From Pseudomonas knackmussii B13 (lineage in GTDB: Bacteria > Pseudomonadota > Gammaproteobacteria > Pseudomonadales > Pseudomonadaceae), in the NCBI RefSeq assembly GCF_000689415.1, contig NZ_HG322950.1, positions 2,983,501 to 3,047,500 of the forward strand: DNA of 64,000 bases. Reading direction: 5' to 3'. The notes under the pieces are model-generated. The model searched no databases and was not told the origin of the DNA. It saw only the letters and a list, made by a program, of their open reading frames with translations. Below, piece after piece: positions 27,006 to 35,754 of this stretch. Position 1 is the first letter of the stretch. Each line of letters starts with the position of its first letter. Both the position numbers and the translations under genes were made by a program.

Positions 27006-28496
27006 TCACCACCCGTGCCCTCGCCGCTTGACTTCCAGGCGGCGGACGAACTCCTCGAGAATCAGCTTGTAGAGGTCGTCGCCGAGGAAAACGTCCTCTA
27101 CCCCGCTATCGATGTTCGGGTTGTCGTTCACCTCGATCACGACCACCCGATCCCCACCCTGCTTGAGGTCCACGCCGTAGAGTCCGTCGCCGATCAGGTT
27201 GGCGGTTTTCAGCGCCAGATCGACCACTTTTCGCGGTGCTTCGTGCACGGCCATGGTGCGGAAATCACCGCTCAGCTCCTGGGCGTCGGGACTGTGGTCG
27301 TAGATCTGCCAGTGGCCCTTGGACATGAAGTACTGGCAGGCGAAGATCGGCTTCTGGTTGAGCACGCCGATTCGCCAGTCGTACTCGGTGTAGAAGAACT
27401 CCTGGGCGAGGATCAGCACCGAGCGCTCGAACAGTTCCGCCGCCGCCACCTGCAGCGCTTCGCGGTTCTCGACCTTGATCACGCCGCGCGAGAAGCTGCC
27501 GTCGGGAATCTTCAGTACCAGCGGAAAGCCCAGGCTGCGTTCGACCCGTTCGAGGTCCTGCGGATTGTCGCGGTAGAGGATCTCGGTAGCCGGCATGCCG
27601 AGCTTGTGGCTGCGCAGCAGGTCGGCCAGGTAGACCTTGTTGGTGCAACGCAGGATCGATACAGGGTCGTCCATCACCACCAGCCCTTCGCTCTCGGCCT
27701 TCTTGGCGAAGCGATAAGTGTGATTGTCCACCCGTGTGGTCTCGCGAATGAACAAGGCGTCGTACTCGGCCAGGCGCGAGTAATCCTTCTTCTCGATCAG
27801 GTCGACGTCGATGCCCAGGCTGCGGCCAACGCGAATGAATGCCTTCAGCGCCTTGGCATCGGAGGGCGGGAAGGCTTCGTCCGGGTCGTGCAGGATCGCC
27901 AGGTCGTAGCGGAACTGCTTGCGCAAGCGCGGCTTGCGCCAGATCTGCCGGCTGAAGCTGTCCAGGGCCGCGGCGAAGAGGTCTTCCTGTTCCTCGCGCA
28001 ACTTGTGGATGTTGCCCGGCTTGATGCCCTCGATGTGCCAGCCGCGGGCCTTGCGGAACTCCACCAGCAGCATCGGGCAGGGAAAAGCCTCGAACAGCTG
28101 GCGTGCCAGATCCTGCAAGGGCTCGATATCGGTGCGGCCGAAGTACAGCGTCAGGGTGAAGCCATCGGTACTGCCGTAGGGATGGGCCGCCAGCGCCTTG
28201 TCCAGCGTGCGGTCGAGATCCTCCAGGGCCAGCCCGTAGAGCGACTTGCGCGCCAACTCGCTGATGGTGCGCACCGAGGGAATCACCTTGTGCCCGCGCG
28301 CCTCGGCCAGCAGCGAGCAGTAATAGCCGTGGCCAAGGTACTTGTAGTTGCGACACAGGTTGATTACCTGCACGCGCTTGCCCGTATCGTCGTCGTTGGG
28401 AGACTCCAGGTACTCCTGGGCGGTCAACAGGTCTTCGCTGGGATAGTAGGAGGCCCAGTCCTCCTTGCGCTCGACGATGATGTACAGCTTGCTCAC
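27006..28496 (-). CDS. RimK-like ATP-grasp ligase with RLAN N-terminal domain
   Basis: A 496-residue protein starting at GTG behind GGAGGTGTC. The N-terminal half (KLYIIVERKEDWASYYPSED, then VINLCRNYKYLGHGYYCSLLAEARGHKVIPS) matches the RLAN domain that precedes some RimK-like ligases. The C-terminal half is an ATP-grasp fold with FPLVLKIPDGSFSRGVIKVENREAL (ATP lid) and VVVIEVNDNPNID (metal-binding Glu/Asn). RimK relatives add amino acids to peptide or protein C-termini; the substrate here is unknown. It is divergent from a GNAT-C39 protein, a pairing that recurs in bacterial genomes and suggests a peptide-modifying pathway. Confidence 0.83.
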   Translation of the reverse strand: MSKLYIIVERKEDWASYYPSEDLLTAQEYLESPNDDDTGKRVQVINLCRNYKYLGHGYYCSLLAEARGHKVIPSVRTISELARKSLYGLALEDLDRTLDKALAAHPYGSTDGFTLTLYFGRTDIEPLQDLARQLFEAFPCPMLLVEFRKARGWHIEGIKPGNIHKLREEQEDLFAAALDSFSRQIWRKPRLRKQFRYDLAILHDPDEAFPPSDAKALKAFIRVGRSLGIDVDLIEKKDYSRLAEYDALFIRETTRVDNHTYRFAKKAESEGLVVMDDPVSILRCTNKVYLADLLRSHKLGMPATEILYRDNPQDLERVERSLGFPLVLKIPDGSFSRGVIKVENREALQVAAAELFERSVLILAQEFFYTEYDWRIGVLNQKPIFACQYFMSKGHWQIYDHSPDAQELSGDFRTMAVHEAPRKVVDLALKTANLIGDGLYGVDLKQGGDRVVVIEVNDNPNIDSGVEDVFLGDDLYKLILEEFVRRLEVKRRGHGW

Positions 28497-28686
28497 GACA
28501 CCTCCGAACTCTGCAAACCAAGGGACCGGCCTTGCTCGCCGGGTGGCGCGCGTCAATACTTCTTCACTGGCGCCGCAGGGCCTTCGACCGCGCTCGCGGC
28601 GCGCCGTTCAGGGCTAGAACCTGCCGTACGAATAAAGCCCAGGACGCGCACTCACTCCAGCGATCAGCAGCATTTTCCGGACCGGC

Positions 28687-29781
28687 ATGAACCTCCAACT
28701 GCGCACCGCGACCCTCGACGACCTCAACGCGCTGGTCGACCTCGAAGGCCGCTGCTTCGAATACGACCGCCTCTCCCGACGCAATTTCCAGTGGATGATC
28801 AATCGCGCCCACGCCGAACTGATCGTCGCCGAAGCCGATGACAATCTGTTGGGCTACGTGCTGGTGCTGTTCCACCAGGGCACCTCCCTGGCGCGCCTCT
28901 ACTCCATCGCCCTGGACGAGCGTGCGCGCGGCATCGGGCTGGGCCAGAAGCTGCTGGATGCCGCGGAAACCACCGCCATCGAGCACGACTGCGCCTACAT
29001 GCGCCTGGAAGTGCGCCCGGACAACGTCGGTGCCATCCGCCTCTACGAGCGCAACGGCTACCGCCCCTTCGCCACCGTGCGCGACTACTACGAAGACCAC
29101 AGCGAGGCCCAGCGCTTCGAGAAGCGCATCCGCCGCCTGGGCAACCACGCCCAGGCCCACGTGCCCTATTACCGGCAGACCACCGACTTCACCTGCGGCC
29201 CGGCGTGCCTGCTGATGGCCATGGCCGCGCTCAGCCCCGGACGCGCCATGGAACGCCGCGAGGAGCTGCGCCTGTGGCGCGAAGCCACGACCATCTACAT
29301 GACTGCCGGCCATGGCGGCTGCAGCCCGCAGGGCCTGGCGCTGGCGGCATGGCGACGCGGCTACCGCGTGCGCCTGGAGCTGACGGAAGACGGGCCGCTG
29401 TTCCTAGACGGTGTGCGCAGCGAGGAAAAGCGCGAAGTGATGCGCCTGGTGCACGAAGACTTCGCCGACGACCTCGCGCAAAGCCAAGTCGAGCAGTTGC
29501 TGGTCAACCAGTTGAACATTGTCAGCGCCCTGGATGCCGGCGGCCTGCCGCTGGTGCTGATCAGCAGCTACCGCCTGACCCGCTCCAAGGCGCCGCACTG
29601 GGTGCTGATCACCGGCTGCGACGAGGACTTCATCTACCTGCACGACCCGGACGTCGACCACAGCCAGCACCGCGAGCCGCTGGACTGCCAGCACATCCCG
29701 GTGAGCCACGCCGAGTTCGACAAGATGAGCCGCTTCGGGCGCAGCAAGCTGCGTGCGGCGGTGGTGCTGTTCAAGCACTGA
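28687..29781 (+). CDS. GNAT acetyltransferase fused to C39-like peptidase (DUF3335-like)
   Basis: A 364-residue two-domain protein. Residues 1-155 are a GNAT fold: LYSIALDERARGIGLGQKLLDAAE (acetyl-CoA loop) and MRLEVRPDNVGAIRLYERNGYRPF. Residues 160-364 are a papain/C39-like peptidase with catalytic Cys in TTDFTCGPACLLMAMA, His in APHWVLITGCDEDFIYLHD and an Asp in that strand. There is no signal peptide, so it acts in the cytoplasm. It is divergent from the ATP-grasp ligase, separated by 190 bp. The set (ligase, acetyltransferase, peptidase) could make and trim a peptide or peptide tag; this is inference. Confidence 0.83.
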   Translation: MNLQLRTATLDDLNALVDLEGRCFEYDRLSRRNFQWMINRAHAELIVAEADDNLLGYVLVLFHQGTSLARLYSIALDERARGIGLGQKLLDAAETTAIEHDCAYMRLEVRPDNVGAIRLYERNGYRPFATVRDYYEDHSEAQRFEKRIRRLGNHAQAHVPYYRQTTDFTCGPACLLMAMAALSPGRAMERREELRLWREATTIYMTAGHGGCSPQGLALAAWRRGYRVRLELTEDGPLFLDGVRSEEKREVMRLVHEDFADDLAQSQVEQLLVNQLNIVSALDAGGLPLVLISSYRLTRSKAPHWVLITGCDEDFIYLHDPDVDHSQHREPLDCQHIPVSHAEFDKMSRFGRSKLRAAVVLFKH

Positions 29782-29828
29782 AGAGCAAGCGGATTTATCC
29801 GCGAAAATCCCCGCACCAACTCCAACCT

Positions 29829-29920
29829 GTAGGAGCGCGCCATGCGCGCGAATCGCGGCCATGGGCCGCTCCTACAAGGGAACATCGTGCCTTGCTGTTC
29901 GCGAGCAAGCTCGCGCCTGC
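29829..29920. repeat. REP-like palindrome cluster
   Basis: GTAGGAGCGCGCC-ATGCGCGCGAATCGC, the inverted GGGCCGCTCCTAC, and the inverted REP unit TTCGCGAGCAAGCTCGCGCC. These are diverged copies of the REP family seen at 1003-1065. Confidence 0.6.
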
Positions 29921-29930
29921 ATGCTGCAAA

Positions 29931-29967
29931 AACGCCAAGGGCGCCCCTGCACGGGCGCCCTTGGCGT
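29931..29967 (-). terminator. Strong hairpin terminator
   Basis: ACGCCAAGGGCGCCC / GGGCGCCCTTGGCGT with a short loop. On the minus strand it ends in a T-run, serving the CxxC carboxymuconolactone decarboxylase-type gene. Confidence 0.8.
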
Positions 29968-29988
29968 CGGTCCACCCGGGGCGTGCAG

Positions 29989-30423
29989 TCAGGGCACCAT
30001 GGCCATGCCGACGCCGAAGCGGTTCCAGGTGTTGATCGTGGCGACCGCCAGGGTTAGGCCGACGATCTCGGCGTCGCTGAAGTGTTCGCGCAGCGCGTCG
30101 AACTGGTCCTGCGGCGCATGCTTCTCGGCCAGCAGGGTCAGGCTTTCCACCCAGGCCAGCACGGCGCGTTCGCGAGCGCTGAAGAAGTGGGTTTCACGCC
30201 ATACGCTCAGCGTCTGCAGGCGCGCCTCGCTTTCACCGGCCTTGCGCGCATCGTTGGCGTGCATGTTCACGCAGTAGGCGCAGCCGTTGATCTGCGAGGC
30301 GCGCAGGCGGATCAGCTCGATCAGCGAGTTTTCCAGGCCGGTCTTGGCCAGGGCCTGCTCCAGGCCGATCAGCGCCTTGTAGGCGTCGGGGGATACTTTG
30401 GCCCAGTCGATTCGTGCACTCAT
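29989..30423 (-). CDS. Carboxymuconolactone decarboxylase / AhpD-like family protein
   Basis: A 144-residue protein with an all-helical AhpD fold. The motif CAYCVNMHANDARKAGE (CxxC-x3-H) is the redox-active peroxidase centre of AhpD-like members. The start MSARIDWAKVSPDAY follows GGAGAGAACC. Such proteins commonly reduce peroxides or act as alkylhydroperoxidase partners. It lies next to an Lrp regulator and an H2O2-producing flavin monooxygenase (davB), so a peroxide-handling role is plausible but unproven. Confidence 0.87.
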   Translation of the reverse strand: MSARIDWAKVSPDAYKALIGLEQALAKTGLENSLIELIRLRASQINGCAYCVNMHANDARKAGESEARLQTLSVWRETHFFSARERAVLAWVESLTLLAEKHAPQDQFDALREHFSDAEIVGLTLAVATINTWNRFGVGMAMVP

Positions 30424-30539
30424 GGTTCTCTCCAGTGGGGCCCGCGGGCTGCGGGAATGGAGATACCTTAGCCGCGCCTTCGCCGGCATCGAATAGCCAA
30501 TGTCGGGCAATCCACGGAGTCCAATGGAGCCAATCCGCC

Positions 30540-30968
30540 TCAGCGGTCGATGCGGGTGGAAAGGATGATCGACGACATGGTGCGCTCCACGCCGTCCAGC
30601 GCGCCGATGCGGTCGAGCAAGGCGTCGAGGTCGCGGATCGACTGGGCCTCGACGATCACGATCATGTCGAAGTTGCCGCTGACCGAGTGCAGGGTGCGCA
30701 CCTCAGGAATTTTCTCCAGCGCCTGCACCACCTGGTGCGACAGCTTGGGCAGCGCCGTCACCAGCACATGCGCGCGTACCAGCGACTGCGCATAGCTGTC
30801 CGCCACCTTCACCGCGTAGCCGCTGATGATCCCCTGTTGTTCCAGGCGCTCGATGCGGCTTTGCACCGTCGAGCGCGACACCCCCAGCTTGCGCGCCAAC
30901 TCGGAAACCGACTCGCGGGCGTTGGCGCGCAACAGGTTGAGGAGCAGCGCGTCTGTGCTTTTAGACAT
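30540..30968 (-). CDS. Lrp/AsnC-family transcriptional regulator
   Basis: A 142-residue regulator: N-terminal HTH DALLLNLLRANARESVSELARKLGVSRSTVQSRIERLEQQGIISGY and a C-terminal RAM effector domain (VSGNFDMIVIVEAQSIRDLDALLDRIGALDGVERTMSSIIL). It is divergent from davB with a shared AT-containing spacer of about 240 bp. Lrp-type regulators usually bind amino acids, so it probably senses lysine or a breakdown product to control davBA (inference). Confidence 0.9.
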   Translation of the reverse strand: MSKSTDALLLNLLRANARESVSELARKLGVSRSTVQSRIERLEQQGIISGYAVKVADSYAQSLVRAHVLVTALPKLSHQVVQALEKIPEVRTLHSVSGNFDMIVIVEAQSIRDLDALLDRIGALDGVERTMSSIILSTRIDR

Positions 30969-31210
30969 TTTGCTTATCCGCCTAGTTGATTTAGCTAAAA
31001 AAGCTTCATCATTCTGCAGATTTACGGATTCATTTCAACGACGGGCTTTGCAACCATGGGCGCCACCGTCGACCTGGCGGCTGAGCCCCGCGCCGCTCGC
31101 GTCACCGTCCATCGGAACGCGTCCGGCGCGCTGCGTGCGACAGGGCGTAGACCCTGCTTCCGGGCAATGCTGATAGCCAGGCCGACCCGCCATCCAGTTG
31201 GGAGATTCCA

Positions 31211-32893
31211 ATGCACAAGAACCGCCACCCCCACACCCCCGGCAAGAAACCCGTCACCATCTTCGGCCCGGACTTCCCCTTCGCCTTCGACGACTGGCTG
31301 GAGCACCCGGCCGGCCTGGGCAGCATTCCGGCCGAAAACCACGGCAAGGAAGTGGCCATCGTCGGCGCCGGCATTTCCGGCCTGGTGGCGGCCTACGAGC
31401 TGATGAAGCTCGGCCTGAAGCCGGTGGTCTACGAAGCGGCGAAGATGGGCGGACGCCTGCGTTCGGAATCCTTCGAGGGCGCCGAGGGCATCATCGCCGA
31501 GCTCGGCGGCATGCGCTTCCCGGTCTCCAGCACCGCCTTCTACCACTACGTCGACAAGCTCGGCCTGGAAACCAAACCCTTCCCCAACCCGCTGACCTCA
31601 GCCTCGGGCAGCACCGTGGTCGATCTCGAAGGCACCAGCCACTACGCCGAGAAGATCGACGACCTGCCGCAGATCTTCCGCGACGTCGCCCAGGCCTGGG
31701 CCGACGCCCTTGAGGACGGCGCGCGCTTTGGCGAGATCCAGGACGCCATCCGCGAACGCGACACCGTGAAGCTCAAGGCCCTGTGGGACGAGCTGGTGCC
31801 GCTGTGGGACGACCGCACCTTCTACGACTTCGTCGCCAGCTCCAAGGCCTTCTCACGCCTGTCCTTCCAGCACCGCGAGATCTTCGGCCAGGTCGGCTTC
31901 GGCACCGGCGGCTGGGACTCCGATTTCCCCAACTCCATGCTGGAAATCTTCCGCGTGGTGATGACCAACTGCGACGACCACCAGCACCTGGTCGTCGGCG
32001 GCGTCGAGCAGGTGCCGCGCGGCATCTGGAGCCACGAGCCGGAAGCATGCGCGCACTGGCCGGCCGGCACCTCCCTGGCCAAGCTGCACAACGGCGCGCC
32101 GCGCCCGGGCGTGAAGAAGATTGCCCGCGTGGCCAGCGGCAACCTGGCGGTCACCGACTACTGGGGCGACACCCGCGAATACGCGGCGGTGCTGACCACC
32201 TGCCAGAGCTGGCTGCTGACCACCCAGATCGAGTGCGAGGAAGCGCTGTTCTCGCAGAAGATGTGGATGGCCCTGGACCGCACCCGCTACATGCAGTCCT
32301 CGAAGACTTTCGTCATGGTCGACCGGCCGTTCTGGAAGGACAAGGACCCGGAAACCGGCCGCGACGTCATGAGCATGACCCTCACCGACCGCCTCACCCG
32401 CGGTACCTACCTGTTCGACAACGGCGACGACAAGCCGGGCGTGATCTGCCTGTCCTATTCCTGGATGAGCGACGCCATGAAGATGCTGCCGCACCCGGTG
32501 GAGAAGCGCGTGCAACTGGCCCTGGATGCCCTGAAGAAGGTCTATCCGAAGGTCGACATCGCCAGCCACATCATCGGCAACCCGATCACCGTTTCCTGGG
32601 AGGCCGACCCGCACTTCCTCGGCGCCTTCAAGGGCGCGCTGCCGGGCCATTACCGCTACAACCACCGCATGTACTCGCACTTCATGCAGGACGACCTGCC
32701 CGCCGAGCAGCGCGGCATCTTCATCGCCGGCGACGATGTATCCTGGACTCCAGCGTGGGTTGAAGGCGCGGTGCAGACCTCGCTCAATGCGGTGTGGGGC
32801 ATCATGCGTCACTTCGGCGGCGCCACCCATGCGGACAACCCGGGCCCGGGCGACCGTTACGCCGAACTGGGCCCCGTCGCCCTGCCCGATTGA
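31211..32893 (+). CDS. davB: L-lysine 2-monooxygenase (DavB)
   Basis: A 560-residue FAD enzyme converting L-lysine to 5-aminovaleramide, CO2 and water. The N-terminus KKPVTIFGPDFPFAFDDWLEH followed by VAIVGAGISGLVAAYELMKLGLKPVVYEAAKMGGRLRSE (Rossmann GxGxxG) matches the Pseudomonas DavB sequence closely as I recall it. The C-terminal FAD block GIFIAGDDVSWTPAWVEGAVQTSLNAVWGI is also diagnostic. It is followed 16 bases later by davA, giving the 5-aminovalerate route from lysine. Confidence 0.93.
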   Translation: MHKNRHPHTPGKKPVTIFGPDFPFAFDDWLEHPAGLGSIPAENHGKEVAIVGAGISGLVAAYELMKLGLKPVVYEAAKMGGRLRSESFEGAEGIIAELGGMRFPVSSTAFYHYVDKLGLETKPFPNPLTSASGSTVVDLEGTSHYAEKIDDLPQIFRDVAQAWADALEDGARFGEIQDAIRERDTVKLKALWDELVPLWDDRTFYDFVASSKAFSRLSFQHREIFGQVGFGTGGWDSDFPNSMLEIFRVVMTNCDDHQHLVVGGVEQVPRGIWSHEPEACAHWPAGTSLAKLHNGAPRPGVKKIARVASGNLAVTDYWGDTREYAAVLTTCQSWLLTTQIECEEALFSQKMWMALDRTRYMQSSKTFVMVDRPFWKDKDPETGRDVMSMTLTDRLTRGTYLFDNGDDKPGVICLSYSWMSDAMKMLPHPVEKRVQLALDALKKVYPKVDIASHIIGNPITVSWEADPHFLGAFKGALPGHYRYNHRMYSHFMQDDLPAEQRGIFIAGDDVSWTPAWVEGAVQTSLNAVWGIMRHFGGATHADNPGPGDRYAELGPVALPD

Positions 32894-32909
32894 CCAAGGA
32901 GTGAGCGCC

Positions 32910-33698
32910 ATGCGCCTTGCCCTCTACCAGTGCCCACCCGGGCCCGATGACCTCGCCGGCAACCTGCGCCGGCTGCGGGAGGCCGCGCAACGCGCGGCCG
33001 CCCAGTCGGTGGATCTGTTGGTCTGCCCGGAAATGTTCGTCAGCGGCTACAACATCGGCGCGGCGCGGGTCGCCGAACTCGCCGAGGACGCCGCCGGCAG
33101 CACCGCCCAGGCGATCGCCGAGATCGCCCGGGAAAACCGCCTGGGCATCCTCTACGGCTACCCGGAACACAACCCGGCCGGCGCGCCCTTCAACAGCGTG
33201 CAGTTGATCGACCGCCACGGCGAACGCCATGCCAACTACCGCAAGACGCACCTCTACGGCGACCTCGACAACAGTCAGTTCAGCCCTTCCGACGAGCCGC
33301 CGGCGCTGTTCGAGCTGGATGGCTGGAAGCTCGGCCTGCTGATCTGCTTCGACGTCGAATTCCCCGAAGCGGTGCGTACCCTGGCGCTGGCCGGCGCCGA
33401 CCTGGTGCTGGTGCCGACGGCCAACATGCGTCCCTACGAGTTCGTGCCGGAAGTGGTGGTGCCCTGCCGCGCCTACGAGAACCAGGTGTTCCTCGCCTAC
33501 GCGAACTTCCAGGGCCCCGAAGGCGAGCTGGACTACTGCGGGCTCAGCTGCGTGGTCGCGCCGGACGGCCAGATCCTTGCCCGCGCTCGCGAGCCGGAGC
33601 AACTGCTGATCGCCGATCTGGAGCCTGAGCGCATCGCGATGGTTCGCGAAGGCTTCAGCTACCTGCGGCTACGCCGGCCGATGCTCTATCGCCCCTGA
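32910..33698 (+). CDS. davA: 5-aminovaleramidase (DavA), nitrilase superfamily
   Basis: A 262-residue C-N hydrolase that converts 5-aminovaleramide to 5-aminovalerate and ammonia. The nitrilase triad is visible: Glu in VCPEMFVSGYNIG, Lys in YRKTHLYGDLD, and Cys in LGLLICFDVEFPE. The start follows AAGGAGTGAGCGCC. It is translated just after davB, and its stop overlaps the end of the convergent LysR gene by 13 bases. The later genes davD and davT are not in the window. Confidence 0.92.
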   Translation: MRLALYQCPPGPDDLAGNLRRLREAAQRAAAQSVDLLVCPEMFVSGYNIGAARVAELAEDAAGSTAQAIAEIARENRLGILYGYPEHNPAGAPFNSVQLIDRHGERHANYRKTHLYGDLDNSQFSPSDEPPALFELDGWKLGLLICFDVEFPEAVRTLALAGADLVLVPTANMRPYEFVPEVVVPCRAYENQVFLAYANFQGPEGELDYCGLSCVVAPDGQILARAREPEQLLIADLEPERIAMVREGFSYLRLRRPMLYRP

Positions 33699-34594
33699 TC
33701 CAGTACCGCCCCCTGCTGCAGGTGCTCGCCAAGGAATTCGACGAAGGCGAGCACTCGCGCCGACTGCCGCCGGTTAGGCGGATACAGCACATGGATCGGC
33801 AACGCCTCCGGCCGCCACGCCGGCAGGATCAGCCGGACCCGACCTGCCTCCACATCGGCGCGAAACGCCCAGAGCGGCGACAGCGAGATGCCTTGCCCGG
33901 CCAGCACCAACTCGCGAATGGCCTCCGAATTGTTGCTCGATACATTGCCGCTGACGCTCACCGAAACCTGCCGCTCGCCACTTCGCAAGCGCCAGCGATG
34001 GTGGTCGGCCAGCTGGCTGAAGACCAGGCAGTTGTGTTGCCGAAGGGCCTCTGGCGTCTCCGGCTCGCCATGGCGTTCCAGGTACGCCGGCGATGCCAGC
34101 AGCGCCCGCGAGAGCGTCCCCAGCGAGCGGCCCACAAGGTTGCTGTCGCGCAACTCGCCGATGCGGACAGCTACGTCCACGCCCTCACCCAACAGGTCCT
34201 CGTTGCGATCGCTGAGCTGCAACTCGACCCGCACCTGGGGATAGTGCTCGAGGAACGCCGGCAAACAGGTCGCGATCTGCGCACGGCCGAAACTCACCGA
34301 AGAGGCGATCCGCAGGGCCCCGGCCACCGCTTCGCGGCCACTCTGGAAACTGCGCTCGGCTGCATCCACCGCGGCCAGAATCTGCCGACAATAGGCGTAA
34401 TAGCGCTGCCCTTCGTCTGTCAGCGACAGGCTGCGCGTGCTCCGTGCCAGCAGGCTTCCACCGAGAGCCTGTTCCAGCGCGCGAATCTGCTTGCTGATGT
34501 TCGGCTGGCTGCTGCCCAACTCACGTGCGACGGCGGAAAAGCTTCCGCGTTCAACTACCCGGACAAAGATTCGCATGGCTTCCTGGCGATCCAT
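33686..34594 (-). CDS. LysR-family transcriptional regulator
   Basis: A 302-residue LTTR with N-terminal HTH DRQEAMRIFVRVVERGSFSAVARELGSSQPNISKQIRALEQALG and an effector domain of the DsdC/CrgA-type subgroup (LRIASSVSFGRAQIATCLPAFLEHYPQVRVELQLSD). It is divergent from the frameshifted oxidoreductase gene at 34708, which it probably regulated. Its 3' end overlaps davA on the other strand by 13 bases. Confidence 0.9.
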   Translation of the reverse strand: MDRQEAMRIFVRVVERGSFSAVARELGSSQPNISKQIRALEQALGGSLLARSTRSLSLTDEGQRYYAYCRQILAAVDAAERSFQSGREAVAGALRIASSVSFGRAQIATCLPAFLEHYPQVRVELQLSDRNEDLLGEGVDVAVRIGELRDSNLVGRSLGTLSRALLASPAYLERHGEPETPEALRQHNCLVFSQLADHHRWRLRSGERQVSVSVSGNVSSNNSEAIRELVLAGQGISLSPLWAFRADVEAGRVRLILPAWRPEALPIHVLYPPNRRQSARVLAFVEFLGEHLQQGAVLDQGR

Positions 34595-34707
34595 GGAGGT
34601 GACTCCAACTCATGCCGATATGGAATGCCAACTATAGCGATTAGGTGTCTTATCGGCATGAGAGAGACGCCGGAGAATAGTCCCACACCCCTCGACGGAG
34701 CACGACC

Positions 34708-35707
34708 ATGAACCCTTCGACCAGCATGCGCGCCCAACTCGTCGCCCAACCCGGCGGCCCACTGCAACCGGTTCGACTGCCTCGCCCGCAAGCTGCGGCC
34801 GGTGAAGTGCTGGTGCGCGTGCATGCCAGCGGCGTCAACCCGCTGGACCTGAAGATCCGCGCCGGGCAAGGCGCCCACGCACGGCAACCGCTGCCGGCGG
34901 TTCTGGGCATGGACCTGGCCGGCGTGGTCGAGGCGATCGGTGCAGGTGTCACCACTTTCGCCCCAGGCGACGAGGTCTACGGCATGGCCAGCGGTATCGG
35001 CGGCCGCCAGGGCTCGCTGGCGGAATACGTTGCCGTGGACGCCCGGCCTGCTCGCACGCAAACCCGCCAGCCTGTCGATGCGCGAGGCTGCCGCCCTGCC
35101 CCTGATCGCCATCACCGCCTGGGAGGGCCTGGTGGACCGCGCACGGGTCGGGGTCGGGCACAAGGTTCTGGTGCATGGCGGCGCAGGCGGCGTTGGTCAT
35201 ATCGTCGTACAACTGGCGCGCGCCTTCGGTGCCGAGGTCTTTGCAACCGGCTCGGCTGCCCAGCGCGAATCCATCGAGGCGCTGGGTGCGAGCCCCATCG
35301 ATTACCGTGACGAAACCGTGGAGCAGTATGTGCAGCGGCTGACCGAGGGCGAAGGCTTCGACATCGTCTACGACACCGTCGGTGGAGCCACGCTTGATGC
35401 CGCCTTCGCCGCTGCCCGCTACTACTCCGGGTATGTGGTCAGCTGCCTGGGTTGGGGCGAACACAAACTGGCCCCCCTGTCCTTCCGCGGCGCCAGCTAC
35501 TCGGGCGTTTTCACCCTGCTACCGCTGCTCAGCGGGCGCAACGCGGCACACCACGGCGAGATCCTCGCCGCGATCGCCCAACGGGTCGATGCCGGCGAGC
35601 TGCGGGTGCGCCTGGATGAGCAACGCTTTTCCCTCGACGACGCCGAGGCTGCCCATCAGCGAGTCCTGCGTGGTGAAGCCCGGGGCAAGGTGGTGGTCGA
35701 TATCTGA
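34708..35707 (+). pseudogene. Quinone-oxidoreductase-like zinc-independent MDR gene, frameshifted
   Basis: Two overlapping frames together encode one medium-chain dehydrogenase of about 332 residues. Part 1 (34708 to about 35046) runs from MNPSTSMRAQLVAQPGG to GSLAEYVAVDAR with the conserved HASGVNPLDLKIRAGQG. Part 2 (about 35048-35707) continues LLARKPASLSMREAAALPL with the nucleotide site VHGGAGGVGHIVVQLAR to the end. Removing one C in GCCCGGCCTGC at 35045-35049 restores the frame. Either a sequence error or a real inactivating insertion; the rest shows no other damage, so the lesion would be recent. Confidence 0.85.
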
Positions 35708-35713
35708 GCAACG

Positions 35714-35738
35714 ACAAGGGCGCCCGAAGGCGCCCTTG
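35714..35738. terminator. Bidirectional hairpin between convergent genes
   Basis: ACAAGGGCGCC-cgaa-GGCGCCCTTGT between the oxidoreductase pseudogene and fusA2; the T-run is short, so termination efficiency is uncertain. Confidence 0.6.
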
Positions 35739-35754
35739 TGACCACGACGTCCGG

